From Scolanthus callimorphus (lineage: Eukaryota; Cnidaria; Anthozoa; Actiniaria; Edwardsiidae), in assembly GCA_033964015.1 (NCBI GenBank), contig CM066919.1:186001-250000 (forward strand): 64,000 bases of DNA. The letters run 5' to 3'. A program made the translations under genes and the position numbers. The stretch's first letter is position 1. Each line of letters begins with the position of its first letter. Positions 1 through 11,468 of this stretch are shown in pieces. The notes below the pieces were generated by a model. It had not been told where the DNA came from, did not search any database, and worked only from the letters and a program-made list of their open reading frames with translations.

Positions 1-2685
1 GGGGTCAATGTCTGCAAGTAGTGTTAATCAAAGTGTTTAGAAATAACAACATTATGAATAAAGCCAACAAAATCAAGAAATTATATGTCAACCAATTAAT
101 ATGTGCCAAACACAGACTGATCGCATCACAGAACAAAGGATGGTTTGCACATTGAAGTTGTGCTATTCAACCCCACTCTTCTTTCAAATCTTAATTACTT
201 TTTCTCTGGGCTTTTGCATTTTACATTGTCATTTTAAACCATGTGCATGTTGCAATAGTGAAGCCACATTTAGCATGCACATGTTTGTAAAAACACATTA
301 AATCTCATAAAACTTACCAAATGTTGAAAGGCCAGTAACTATTGTTACATATTTCTTTTTATTTCGTTGCATTCTTGACAAGTGAATCTTTTTAGGGACA
401 TTCTGTAAAGGAAAAGGAAAACTATAACATGTACAGTGTAGATGTAAAATGATGGTCTAATCAAGACCCCTTTACAAAGGAGAGAAATACCATCACTGCA
501 GGGGCATAGCCAAGAGGGCTGAGCCCGCTCCCCTCCGCCCTTTTGCAACCAAAAATACAGTAATGCCTCAAGCCCACACCTCAAGCCCGAGTCTTCATGG
601 CCCAACATGCAGGCTACAAGCTCGTTGGAGTTGGTCACCCCGGTGTCACTCAGTAGAGTATCGATCAGTGCTGTTGATGGTCAACAACAGCGTATAGGAT
701 GTACTGAACATTACTTGAAATACAGAAGAAAAAATCCTGTTAAAAATATCAACACCCATGTACTGACAGGTTCTTCTTTACACACAGAGTAATTTCAGCC
801 AAATGGCTGAGATCTGCAATCTGCAATTGTTTTGATTTGCAATCTTGTTGCTCAGCTTTTCATCAAAGGTTTCATCATTATCAGGGATGGGATATGTACT
901 TAGAGGAATACCTTCTTTTTGGGGAGCTTAATTTGTCCTTTGCCACCTCTGGTCTGCCTCTTTTTAGATCCATCAGCAAGCTCCAATGACTCAAGCTGCT
1001 CACTTGCTGCAAAATGAAGAAATATGTGATGACTATTACTGTGCGACTACGTCAACCGGGCCATCCTGTAAAAAGTTTGTCATTTAGAGACTCAAGCCAT
1101 TTTAAGCAAATTTAATACCTGCATCCCCCCCCCCCCCCCCCCCCGGGCCTGCAATACATCTGACGATGAGTAATTAAGTGTTTGAAGTTATTTCTGCCCA
1201 TAATTTCCACAATTTTTATGAGAAAAGCAATATTTCTGTGTCTCAGATCTCAAGAAAGTCGACATCCTTTGTTCTGTACTGACTTGCTTTCTGATTGGCT
1301 AACTTCTTACAAAATGGCTTGGTTGACGCAGTCGCAAGGTAAGACCAATCAGGGTCTCTGTGATAATTTTTTGCTAGGACTATCACTGCTTATTGCTTTC
1401 ATATCGAATCTCTTAAATAACTTAATCAATCAATCAATCAATCAGTTTGTGCAGAGTTCACAGAATTTTGAAAACAGCAGTAAATAAGCTTCCCTGTTAA
1501 TGGAGAGACTGCCATTAACAGGGAATAAATAAACTACATACCTCTGTTCATGTCATCAAAAATGTCTGGATAGTTCTCTTTCAACCATTCCTTGCATTTT
1601 TCTGATTCAGGGCTAAACTCGCAATACTGTTAAACAAATACAAATGATGTTACTTAACGCGAATGTCTTCCCTACTACAAGGTGTTTATTTCATGCAACA
1701 CATCATTTCTTATCTATATCCTTCTATTTAAGAAAAAAGGGTAGAGTTTATGAAATGACTCAGCATTAGGCCACAAACAATGTTAAAGAAAACTCTAACA
1801 AAAAAATGAAATTTGCTGACTTGAGGAAAAATGGGCGAAAAATTATATTCCACATGACACGCTACCTTTTCAACAAGGATACTTGTCAAGGAAAACTTGT
1901 CAATTTTGTCTCGTCTACATCAGCAAATAAAATTGTCAAAGAAAATTGCTGGTGCATCTACACGGTCAAGTTTCCTTGGTGATATTTCCTTCACAATTTT
2001 TATTTGCTTGTGCATCAACAATTGGACATTTGGGGCATCTACACGGTATGTTTCCTTGTCAAGGAAAAATGCATGTGTAGACGATGCTTTACGATAGCTT
2101 TTTGCTACTTACTATCTATTGCGTGATAGATAATGAGTAGCAGAGCCAATCAGATTGCAGGATTCGTGATAGTATACAAGTGGGTTTCTAGTAAACTGTG
2201 TGATTCCATACGTTTACGTTTACGTTTAATACTATACTTCACAAAGGCATAACCATGACATAACCATAAGGCATAACCATACCAGAAAAAATCCAACCCC
2301 TTCCACAAAAGGAGTTGGATGCAGTACGACGGTTAAAATAAAAAGAAATGATACCAAGCCAACGAAAATTATCGTCATATTATTTTCTACTTTATGTTTC
2401 CTTTAGATAATATGACTCGTTCACGACTCACCTCTAGCGGTAACGAACAGACTTCGTATCAAACCACGCAGCGCCAGCAGTCGCAGAAGATGAGAAGACA
2501 GATGTGAAAAAGATATCGCAAATTAGTACAATTTTCTGGCGTCAAAAGTGCTACAATTTCTAGTAAACTAAAACGTAAGCTTTCTTTATCGAATAGTCAC
2601 CTCCGCAATAGTGTACCATGATTGGATATCGAATATTATCTTCTGTTCCAGCAGTTCCTCTCTCTGTTTCAACCGCGGCCGCCAT
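1..2685 (-). CDS. DENR: DENR, density-regulated protein (3' end outside window)
   Basis: DENR pairs with MCT-1 on the 40S ribosome and promotes recycling and re-initiation after upstream ORFs. Minus-strand coding exons by splice reading: 2601-2685 (ATG at 2685), 2432-2451, 1542-1626, 912-1006, 318-402, and 1-11 where the window cuts the gene. All junctions are GT-AG and phases match, giving 127 codons against about 198 in the human protein. The zinc-binding pattern C-x2-C-x6-C-x8-C is intact (C27, C30, C37, C46, in YCGVCSLPLEYCEF), followed by the acidic helix around residues 38-58, a basic stretch (KKRQTRGGKGQIK) and the start of the SUI1-like domain (KKKYVTIVTGLSTFDIDP). Exon 2 is only 20 nt and codes VCSLPLE, including one zinc cysteine. 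The start codon lies in an AAGATGGCGG context. Family assignment rests on colinear similarity to animal DENR along the visible length. Confidence 0.95.
2432..2451 (-). other. DENR: 20-nt microexon of DENR
   Basis: On the minus strand an AG acceptor (2453-2452) is followed by 20 bases and a strong GTGAGT donor (2431-2426). It joins exon 1 (phase 1) to exon 3 (phase 0) and supplies exactly the residues VCSLPLE that the conserved DENR zinc motif needs. Without it the reading frame breaks and one metal-binding cysteine is lost. Confidence 0.88.
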
Positions 2686-2953
2686 CTTGGTATAAAAATA
2701 CCGCTGTACATGGGAGTTGGCGACATCCACAGGAAACCCACACGACGCATACCACTTTAGGTCAATAGTATTTATTTTGGAGGAGTCTGGACATCAAACC
2801 ATGGTGGTTGCTTGTTAGTTTTGTTTTTGTCTGATATAGTAAGTGACTGTCTATATAACGGAAGTGCAATGGCACCGTCAACAGTCAAGCTCATGTTAAC
2901 TTTTTCTGGATGGAAGTCTGGATGTCGGTTGGCCCTTTAAAATTCTTGAATTG

Positions 2954-2997
2954 TCGCCGGCAAGAGAAAATGATATCATTTTCTCTTGTCGCCGGTT
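2954..2997. repeat. Palindromic hairpin
   Basis: Inverted arms reading CCGGCAAGAGAAAATGAT and ATCATTTTCTCTTG-CGCCGG meet without a loop. This resembles a small foldback element or cruciform-forming palindrome; no flanking duplication is obvious. Confidence 0.7.
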
Positions 2998-3369
2998 AAA
3001 ACTTTTGCGGTCTTTGTAGGTAATCTGGTAATCGGTAAAACTAAGTTCATAATTAACCTTGTAAAGTTAACTACGAAAATATGAGCCAGTGCACACGCAT
3101 GACTAAGTCTGCCTTTCTTTGCTTCTTTTGGTTTGTTTACTGAATGGCTTCTGATTGGCTAGAGATTTGAAATGCGCTCTAATTATTAGGTGTATTTCTT
3201 GGTGTATTTAACAAATTTTCCTCACGCCCTCATTGCCTCTGAGTCAATGGCCCCTAATTCGGCCGAATTTTGGTCATATCACACTACTAGTAGACCAATT
3301 TGTATAGCCAAAAACGCTTTCTGGTCTGTTCATTGCCATTTTCTGGCTTTCATATCCGACAATTTTCAA

Positions 3370-3432
3370 CCAATCAGAACGCAGCATTAACATGAATAGA
3401 CCACTAGTGATTTGACTAAAAGCATATAAAAC
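3370..3432 (+). promoter_or_regulatory. CCAAT-TATA module, copy 1
   Basis: CCAATCAGAACGCAGCATT is followed by ATAGACCACTAG, GTGATTTGACT and a TATA box (catataaaac, 3423-3432). The same ordered blocks recur at 42242-42298 with their own TATA box, so a promoter-like module has been duplicated. Nothing recognisable is encoded immediately downstream here. Confidence 0.45.
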
Positions 3433-5257
3433 ATACCCCGTACGAAAGGTCACTAGAAGAAAATCTTCTCACGCCCCCACTGGTTGTCTCTTATGATTTC
3501 CCCAAAAATCACGCAATATTTTTGCAATTTGCCAATTTTACGTCAAGTAATACGAAATATCAAAAACCAGCATACGGAATATAGAATATACATCTTCACT
3601 CTCTATAGTTGTGATAGTTTGAACCTCAAAGTCGCTTGTTTCCTGCGGAGAATTTGCAATTGTTTCCGATCGCTTGTGACAGCATTTACAAGGCGTTCAT
3701 CGACTTCTAGGCATAGGCTGGGATAGACTGGGTTTTTATAAGCTAGCAAAAGGACCAATCAAAAACCAGCAACCGTATTCGAATAGTCTATTGAATTTCA
3801 CGGATTTTGATGTATAATATGCTCTCGTTCGGTGCGATTTAGCGCGGAGAAAATGGCAGTGGAAAACTTGTATGTGCTCAAAATTACCGTTCTCGTGACC
3901 TCGTCGTAGCGCTAGGCGATCAAAGCACTGGAAATACTGGATCGAAAGGCATTGAATACCCCGTTTAATCACGAAATTAACAAGTAAGTTCAGTTTTATT
4001 AACTCGAGGTTTTATTTCGATTGATCGCTCTATTTTTTAGTGAAGATAAAGTTCTTCATGAAATAGTATTGATCGTTCTGGGTTCTGGCATGGTATCCGA
4101 AGATGGAATTGTAATTCGCTCAACAAGGCAAATAAATTAAAGTTTGGCTTCATCGTAATCGTACTACCGAATCCAATTCAACATAATGGTTTTCAGTGTC
4201 GCTTGCTCATTGTCCTTGAACTTCGTATAGCTTTCTATCTTTCTATTTTCCTTTTCTTGGCAGATAGGTTTGAGGTAATTTGTATTTCGTGTTGAAGCTT
4301 TAGTCTGACGCTTCGGCATGTGAATTAATTAATATTTGAGTAAATTACGCATGCGTAGAGCATCAAAATAACGTCCGCGCTGGCCTGGACCCCAAATTAG
4401 CAAATGTTCACGCTTGTATGGGATAAGTTTCATATGGAATATCTTATTGTGTTTTATGGTCAAGAGGGATTTTGGAGCGGAGTCTGGAAGCTTTTACAGA
4501 GTGTATAAGACACCAAGCATATACATCAATTTGTAAGACACCAGTGTCTATTATTATGGGAATAATTATCTCAGGAACAGAAATGACTGACTTAGTCAAA
4601 CAATATCTAAAAACTGGGTCGGTGCTGTAGCTTATGCATCAAGAGTTTAAAGAATATTTACCTGGAACAAACTGATCAAGAAAATGGATCCACAGCTAGA
4701 ATATTCTACCAAAACAAGAAACGGAGCTACTGCAATGGAAAATCCTGCTTTAGAAATTATTTCACACGAACCTGATTCCTAAAACATACATATACATTGA
4801 TATTTAACATGCAAGTGTCTTCACCCCTCCTATAGTTGGATAACTGCAGCAGAAGTCACAGGAGATGTTCGCATGTTAATACAAATCACTCTGCAGAAAC
4901 GTTGCAGCAACTGTTCATGTCCAATTGTTAGAGTAAAATTCCATGATAAAAGAACTTTGCTTAACAGCCCAAAATTCGGTTGTAACAAGAGTGCTTTTCT
5001 CTGGGGTGTTTGTGAGAACTCTAGAAACATTCCTGAAGCAGCTACAAAAACAGTGCATCTTTCACTGGTTTCAGATACTAACATTGATCAACAACATTGA
5101 AAATGATTATGTATACAGTTGAATAATTTATTAAATTTCATGGAATGTTCACAACATTCAGACGCCTCAGTTTTTATACACTAGGATGGAAACAAAACAC
5201 TTTCAAGAGAGAGTAGCTTTCCGCTCGAGCACTCACTATCTCAATAGATACTGCTAG

Positions 5258-5547
5258 TATATAAATGTCTTGCCTGTCCACCACACCAATGCAAATTCAG
5301 CATTTACTATACTTGCAGGAAAAAGAAAAATAACAGGACCATACTTCCAGACAAAGAGCTGAAGCGTCGTATGGCGACCGTACGGCTCTTACGCCCACGC
5401 CAGAGATTTCGGCCCTGACAGTCGCCATCCTGGTGTTGAATTGCTCAGTAGCTAGATACCTATGGGTGAGAGAACGCCCGGCCACCAGACCATATAAGGA
5501 CGCCCCTTGTACCGTTAGTGAACAATCAACTAATTAATATGCATCAC
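5258..5547 (+). ncRNA. Candidate noncoding RNA gene: TATA box plus conserved 213-bp block, copy 1
   Basis: A TATA box (TATATAAA, 5258-5265) lies 77 bp upstream of a block (5335-5547) that matches 42372-42584 with only four substitutions and no indel, whereas the following 250 bp carry many substitutions and indels. The plus strand is open for 66 codons (5337-5534) but has no ATG. The minus strand is open from 5485 but lacks an ATG at the natural start. ATGGCGAC (about 5371) and GTCGCCAT (about 5421) can pair; in copy 2 this becomes a G-U pair, which keeps the stem. I favour a structured RNA or a short exon under constraint. It does not match U1-U6, U3, 5S or a tRNA that I know. Confidence 0.35.
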
Positions 5548-5999
5548 AAACGTATTTATAGGTCTGAAGAGTGTGTTAGAGAAGCATGTGGGAAACGTTG
5601 TTGGCATTCCTTTTAACTAGCGGTAGCTTATCTCACGATAATGCAGGAAATGTTTTTTTCACAGTTGCCGTTTAGGATGTTTTTACTCATAATCCATGAG
5701 TAGGCATCAAAATGACTGCAGACTGAGTTTCTTTCAAAGTTGTCCGTTTGCGCATGCGCACAAAACAGCGCCTGCGTGCAGCAGGCAACTCTGAAATCCA
5801 CGGTGATTGCTAAGCGTGACTGACCCGCAAATCCTCGGGCGAAGTTTCATCGCCTTGGGGCCGAACATGACCTATGCAAGACTAAACATGACTATTTTAA
5901 CTATCAAACGTCGGCACAACTTGACAAAATAATTTAATTTTCCAACTCTGCAATGCTATAAACTACAATTCAAAGCTGAACGATATTGAGGAAGCTAGC

Positions 6000-8900
6000 A
6001 TGACACAGTGTAAGAAAGTCACCGAAATAGAGCAAGACGACGTCATAGAAGAAAACAGATTTTTGTGGCTTGTGTGCGTCGCATCCGTTATCGCGCTGGT
6101 GCTAGTTGCGGGCCTCAACAACTGTGCTGGCATAATGTTTACGGAATTGTTGGAACGTTATAAACAAAGCCGAAGCGCAACAGGTAAAGTGCATGTTATA
6201 AAGATTTTAACAGGAAACTAACTCATGCAAGTTATGTAGATGTTCAGGCAAGCCTCCCCTCTCGGGGTCAGAGATTTTTTCTCTTTCTCCGCTTACTAGG
6301 GCTAACACTCATAAGCACACATGGGACCATTTCATTAGCACGTTAGCTTTCACACAAGATTAATTCCTTATCTCCACTCTCATGCAATTTATGTTAGTTA
6401 TGTGCCTGGTCATATTTTACGGCTTGTGCGGTTCTAGGAACTGTAGGAAGCTAGCACGTACTACCTGTTCCTTATTTCCATCCTGAGTCACGTTACCGAC
6501 ACCCCCCTTGGCTAATTTCACAATGAATTTTATCGGACCAAAATGACGTTTAGATTTATGTTAAACGCCGTGGAGAAATGGGATCTCGACAATTAACAGG
6601 GATCAGTGGTAAAAAAGGGTCGCTGATTCCTGAGTTCTATTAACAGAAATAATTGCAAAGATAAATAGAGTACGCGTATAACCATGAATATGACCGCGTA
6701 AGAAGACACCGAGCGCCTTTCCGTGGAGTTTTAAGGTCAAGCCTGCTCAAGCCTGTTTAATTAGGGCCTGTGAGTCTGTGACAGCAGGGAAATTCAATAA
6801 AAAAATATATATAATCATATTTTTGCCAAGGATGAAAGATGCGCAAAAAATTTCAGAGGGGCTTGTTATTGAATGTGACCGACAAAAGAAAAATCCGTGA
6901 ATAATTGAGACTACACTCTGTGTTCAGCGGCGTAGCCAGGAATTTCTGAAGCGGGGGGGGGGAATGTGAAAACATGGGACGAAAATGCTCAAATTTTCTC
7001 CAGAATACAGTAAATGTATGGGAAAATTTCCGAGAAAGGGGGAGGGGGGCGGCCTCTCCTGGACCCCCCTGGCTACGCCCCTGGTGTTGCGTCAGAATTC
7101 ACGTCTGGACGGTACTCCCTGTCCCCATCTCACATCATCTGATAAACAAGAACCTAAAAATATAAAACGTGTTCAGTTTGACATCGAAAAGTCTAGATGA
7201 TATCAAGAATGTCCTGTCGTTTTTTAGGAATCCGCGCGGGCTGCCTGTGGTATTTTTGAATCTCGATCCGTTCTCTTTTGCCAAGGAAAAACAAAATGGC
7301 GACCAAGAGTGCTTACCATTATGCAAAAGTTCCCGGAAATTCAGGTGTAAATGGTACTGGCGTTTTTGAGGGGATTTCGGTTGGAACGAGCGGGTTGTCT
7401 CAAAAGGGGTGCTTACTGTAGGGCTGTTTACTGTAACGCATCCATATCTCTATTTCAGCATGGGTAACAGCTCTGTCCACCAGCTCCGCTCACACCTTCA
7501 GTCTACTCGCCTCGTACCTCACGCAAGTCTACGGTAGCCGCGTAGTCGTAGTAACCAGCAGCATCTTGTCTGCCACAGCCTTCCTCTGCTCTGCCTACAG
7601 CCCCTCACTACAACTCCTCTATCTCACCTTTGGACTGGGTTTTGGACTGGGAAATGCTCTTTGTTGCTGCGCGTCCCTCCTAATAATACCCAAGTATTTC
7701 AACCAAAGATTATCCTTGGCTGTTTCCCTTAATCAACTTGGAGCATCAATCGGAACGCTTATTTTTACACCTCTGTTGCCGTATTTATTTAAAGAATTAG
7801 GATTTCGCTATACTCTGATAACATTAGCAGGGATGCAAGTTCTTGTCCTTGTCGCTGGATTGTCTTTCCGGCCCGTTAAATCCGTCCAAGAAAATGAGAA
7901 AAAGAAGGCTAAAGTAAAGTTTACTCGACCAGCCCAAGGACTAGCGCTATCGTTGTTCAAGCGTAAACAGTTTGTGATTTGGCTCGGATGCTTGATACTG
8001 GCGTTCCCAGCTATTCTTATCCCTTTTGTTCACTTGGTAAGTGCTCATCGTCAATGCTCACCTGCGTAACGCGGTTTACCTATGCATGATTAGTATCACC
8101 GAGCGCTACCTAGTGGATGCTGCATTCTGATTGGCTACGATATTAGGAGACCATTATCCACCATAGATCTCTGAGTCGAGCGCAAGCGCCAATTTTGAAC
8201 ATAAAACAAATGGCGGCCGCTTCTCGTTTTGTCGAGGTTTGAATATTAAGCTAGAAAAGCTTCTGGAATTCGAATATGACAAGTAGAACCTGTCGTAAAG
8301 GTAATTTTGGAAAACGACAGTTTTGGTTTTCAGCGGAAACTTGCTTGATAGGTATTTGAGTTTTAAATTGATTATCCAAGAAAAAGAATGCGCCCCAATA
8401 TTGTGTGATGTGTCACGCACATCAGAGTGATGCTTGTGTGGATGCTAAGTATTATGTGCGATCGAAAGAAGCTGCTACTAAAACATGGTTTGACTGAGTG
8501 CTTCATAGTTCGTAGAGTAATGAAAACCGCAGTATTAAAACTATGTTGAACTGTGTTAATTTTCCTTTGACAGATTCGACTTGCTGAAGACAAAGGCGTG
8601 AGCAAATCCCAATCTTCCTACCTTCTCTACTTTTTAGCCATCAGCTCAACCATCACTCGTCCGATAGTGGGCCTCCTGTCCGATTATTGGCCGGACATGC
8701 AAATACGTCTCCGAGTCTTCCAGTTAGCGTTTCTTGTTATGAGCGTCAGCAACTTCCTAGCGCCCCTAGCAACAGGATTCGCTTCCCTAGCAACTTACTC
8801 ATGTGTCTTTGGAATATTCGATGGCACCCTGTGGTCACTTATTTACATCATATCTCGTGATATTGTCGGCAAGGATGCATTTGCACCAGCGGTTGGATGG

Positions 8901-9266
8901 TTGTTGTTCCTGCTCTCCTTTCCAGAAGTGTCTGGGCCGCCATTGGCTGGTTGGATCTATGATGTATCAGATAGCTACACGTTTGCATTTTTTGTTAGCG
9001 GTGGTATTATAGCCTTGTCGGCGATTCTTATGTTCTTGATTCCATTCAAGCAGTGGCCGTGTGTTAGATGCAGGTGTGACGAGCACGAAGATAAGCCCTC
9101 GAGAAGGGAGGAAATAATCATGCAGGAAGATAGCAATAAAAATAACAACAATAACAATAATGATAACAACAATAACAATAATAATAATAACAATAACAAT
9201 AATGATAATATGCAAAGGCATCATTGGGCGAGCGAAAAAATGGTTCTCTCGAAACCTGAGCCCTGA
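6000..9266 (+). CDS. Monocarboxylate-transporter-like MFS protein (SLC16 family)
   Basis: Complete gene of three coding exons: 6000-6183, 7459-8036 and 8574-9266 (stop TGA), with GT-AG junctions in matching phases, giving 484 residues. Plasma-membrane major-facilitator proteins of the SLC16 family move monocarboxylates or related solutes, often with protons. The N-terminal half shows helix 1 after EENRFLWLV, then the ELLERYKQSRSATAW segment seen at that place in SLC16 proteins. The YFNQRLSLAVSLNQLGASIG stretch corresponds to the family signature YFxKRRxLAxGxAxAGxxxG. A charged loop (ENEKKKAKVKF) separates the two six-helix halves. The usual DGGWGW signature of helix 1 is not conserved (ENRFLW), so the substrate cannot be inferred. 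The C-terminus ends in a run of about 25 Asn/Asp encoded by an AAT/AAC microsatellite (about 9136-9210). A TATA-like ctataaac lies at about 5956, 45 bp before the ATG. Confidence 0.88.
6925..7083. mobile_element. MITE with GGCGTAGCCAGG ends
   Basis: Terminal inverted repeats CAGCGGCGTAGCCAGG and CCTGGCTACGCCCCTG bound 159 bp and are flanked by a direct repeat GTGTT on both sides (6920-6924, 7084-7088). It has no coding capacity, includes a poly-G run, and lies in intron 1 of the SLC16-like gene. Confidence 0.85.
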
Positions 9267-9269
9267 ATA

Positions 9270-9480
9270 GACCTAAAAAGGCATAAAGAATATCACATCA
9301 GTTTTTGGCAACTCGCGCAACGAAAAGACACTACCTTACAGCGTTGTTCATCTGCACTTCTGAGGCTTGATGAAATGCGTTTATCAAAATTCGGGCGCGC
9401 TTCGCGCGCAACTAAAGAAACCTGAAGCCCTAAAAGGGGGACCACAAGAAATTTTCTAGAGGAGTTATTCCAGCAACTTC
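9270..9480 (-). repeat. Inverted fragment of the 520-bp tandem-repeat family
   Basis: Read on the minus strand this matches the unit found in tandem at 26.3-28.8 kb: the cccttttagggcttcaggtttctttagttgcgcgcgaagcgcgcccgaattttgataaacgcatttcatcaagcctcagag region, in order. It starts 4 bp after the SLC16-like stop codon, so the 3' UTR of that gene may be built from repeat DNA. Confidence 0.75.
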
Positions 9481-9573
9481 TTTTGGTATCTTATCCTCAC
9501 TGCATACCTATTACCCCGTCACGGGAATTAAGTTATGGGAGGTGATCGCTCCTGCCGCGTAACACGTCATTTG

Positions 9574-10005
9574 CTATGTTTGCAAGCGCTGGGGCAACGA
9601 CTGCCGGAGGGTTTGGAACTGCCACAGGAGCCGGAACAACGGCAGGAAGAGCACCGGGAGGAAGAGGGAGATCTCTAGCAGCCATTTATTACAAGTACAG
9701 TACGCTTGAGGTGCTGGTGGTGGTCGACGAGGAATTGTGAACTTCACGGCTTGCGAAAGACTCCCCGGCGGCAGCTTCTTCACAGGTGTTATGGAATATT
9801 TAATGAGGACATTTAGTTGGTGCATGCGCAGATCCAACCTTTGAAGAACAAAGAACTCATTACGTATGCAGGGATCACAGCAGAGATGGGCCAACGCAAA
9901 TTGGAAGCTGTTGATGGTCTGATTTTGGCCGTATTTTTCCTCATCTAGTGGGAAGTTCAGCTTCATATCCCGAAACCATGTAAGTCGAGTATTCAACTTC
10001 ACTGT
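9574..10005 (-). CDS. Hypothetical coding exon (unrecognised), source of an inverted pseudo-copy
   Basis: A minus-strand open frame of 142 codons to a TAG at 9574-9576. A plausible acceptor (cttTCGCACAG) sits just before TGAAGTTGAATACTCG at about 10005, so the real exon may begin there rather than at a start codon. The predicted protein runs through LTWFRDMKLNFPLDEEKYG, a region with CCDPCIRNEFFVLQRLDLRM, then proline-rich IPRRPPPAPQAYC and a hydrophobic tail. I do not recognise it. A second copy in inverse orientation at about 14210-14451 carries a frameshift and stops in the QNQT-SFQ region, so it is broken. The matching arms also include the upstream intron-like DNA, which argues for segmental duplication rather than retrocopying. 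Whether this copy is expressed is unknown. Confidence 0.35.
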   Translation of the reverse strand, partial: TVKLNTRLTWFRDMKLNFPLDEEKYGQNQTINSFQFALAHLCCDPCIRNEFFVLQRLDLRMHQLNVLIKYSITPVKKLPPGSLSQAVKFTIPRRPPPAPQAYCTCNKWLLEISLFLPVLFLPLFRLLWQFQTLRQSLPQRLQT

Positions 10006-10690
10006 GCGAAAGCAATTACAGCGATCAGCATTGTTTTTGCTTCAGTATTTATTACATCGCGTTCGAATACATGTTCTGGCGAGGTTTGCAGAATTGCGAA
10101 ATTATTCGTCATACTTTTAGATATACTTGACCATATCTTTGTTCTCGACATTTTCCCGAAAATGTGATTGCCCGCCGCAGTTAGTACATGCCTTTAGCGG
10201 CTTAAAAATCAGGTGAGTGTCATTGGCCGCTAGCTAGATCGCGAGAATTACGTGCTTTCAGTTGAACATTGTTTCGAAAATCGAATGCAATTTTCACATA
10301 AATCTGTACGTGACAAGTATGAAATGATTTAGAAAATTAATTCGAGGACGCAGGTTTTGCTTACAATGTCTAGAAATCTGGCAATGAAATACTGAAACCT
10401 TACTTTTTGCCAGCATTGGGAGGTAATGATAATCGGTTTTGTGGGAACAGTTAAAAACTGGAAAATATTGGGGGTTGAAAGAAGCATAAAGTTGACTTTT
10501 ATTTTATTTGGTTATGAATGTGAGCTGCTGCAGCAGCCATCTGTAACCTTGAGCTATCCCTTGATTATGCTGTTCTAGTGTACAGCTGTTTTGACATTGG
10601 TTTTCATGGTTTCTGATCTATCTGCAGTGCAACCAAAATAACTACAGTATGAAATTAGAGTAATCTCAACATTCATATATTTTTAGACTG
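9781..10690. repeat. Left arm of a large inverted duplication
   Basis: This segment is matched in reverse complement by 13210-14451, with a few substitutions and small indels, for example a 15-bp stretch (cctcccaatgctggc in the minus sense) missing from the right arm. The outer limit is sharp at 9781 (cacaggtgttatgg). About 2.5 kb of unrelated DNA lies between the arms. Confidence 0.85.
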
Positions 10691-11186
10691 TAAATCAACT
10701 ATTTTTAAATCATGATCTATTATTAGTTATTGGTATATATTATTATTAATTTATATTGTTTTTGGGCATGGCCCCACAAGCTGTATAGCTTTAATTTAAA
10801 CCATGGATAATTAAAGTTATTATAAATTATTATTATTATTACCTCAAGGTGCCTGTCATTATTTTTAATCACGTTGTTCTCAATGTTATACACGTCTAAA
10901 AAGCTTGCATTTCTTTTCTCATGGCCTCTCGCCCTCGGCTCCTGTTGCCTGCTTTTTACCTTATTTTCTCATGGAGCTTACATGCATTTGAAGAGTTGGG
11001 CTAGTGCTGATCTGTTCACCACAGAACTCCAAACTTATTGTGTATCTTCTGAGGAACAGTACTTCAAACTTTAATTGTGTATCTTCTGAGGAACAGGACT
11101 TTTTTTGTTCCTGTAATCCTGCTGCAGCAAACAAGGTGAAACATTCATGGGAGGCCTTAGCAAGGCAATTTGCCATCCATGGGGGC

Positions 11187-11468
11187 CAGGCGCGGATCCA
11201 GGGGGGTTCATCGGGTGCAAATGAACTCCCACTCTCCCAACGAACCGATTTTTGGGGGATCGGTTCGCTAAAGACCTTTCATTTCAAGAGTGGTTCAATT
11301 TTCTTTTATGTGACCCAGTATATTAAATTCATGATTAGCAACCACCTTTTTGCCTCGTGAGAGGGCAACGGACAACAGAGAAGGATTGGTATAGAATGTT
11401 TCCTCATACGTTGCACTTCATCAGCAAAAATACCCCCCCTCCCTCTTAAAATCTTGGATCCGCCACTG
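11187..11468. mobile_element. MITE with GGCGGATCCAGG-type ends
   Basis: Ends are CAGGCGCGGATCCAGG and TTGGATCCGCCACTG in inverted orientation, flanked by the 5-bp direct repeat GGGGC (11182-11186, 11469-11473). Non-coding, 282 bp. Same end type and same 5-bp target duplication as the elements at 6925 and 13268. Confidence 0.82.

Larger units (their letters stand above)
2686..5257. other. Intergenic interval, no supported coding gene
   Basis: Short open frames only; none has splice or family support. It contains a near-perfect 20-bp-arm hairpin at 2954-2997, a CCAAT/TATA module at 3370-3432, and a possible noncoding first exon around 3850-3980 ending at a GTAAGT donor. The frame opening at 3853 stops after 18 codons. 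Confidence 0.5.

Noticed and set aside
5335..5547. U3 snoRNA or spliced-leader RNA identity for the conserved block
   Set aside because: The ACCATACTTCCAG start resembles the 5' end of U3 only superficially; boxes C and D in place, an Sm site, or a leader donor are not visible.
8967..9224. Minus-strand frames rich in Ile, Val and Leu
   Set aside because: Antisense of the Asn-coding microsatellite at the end of the SLC16-like gene.
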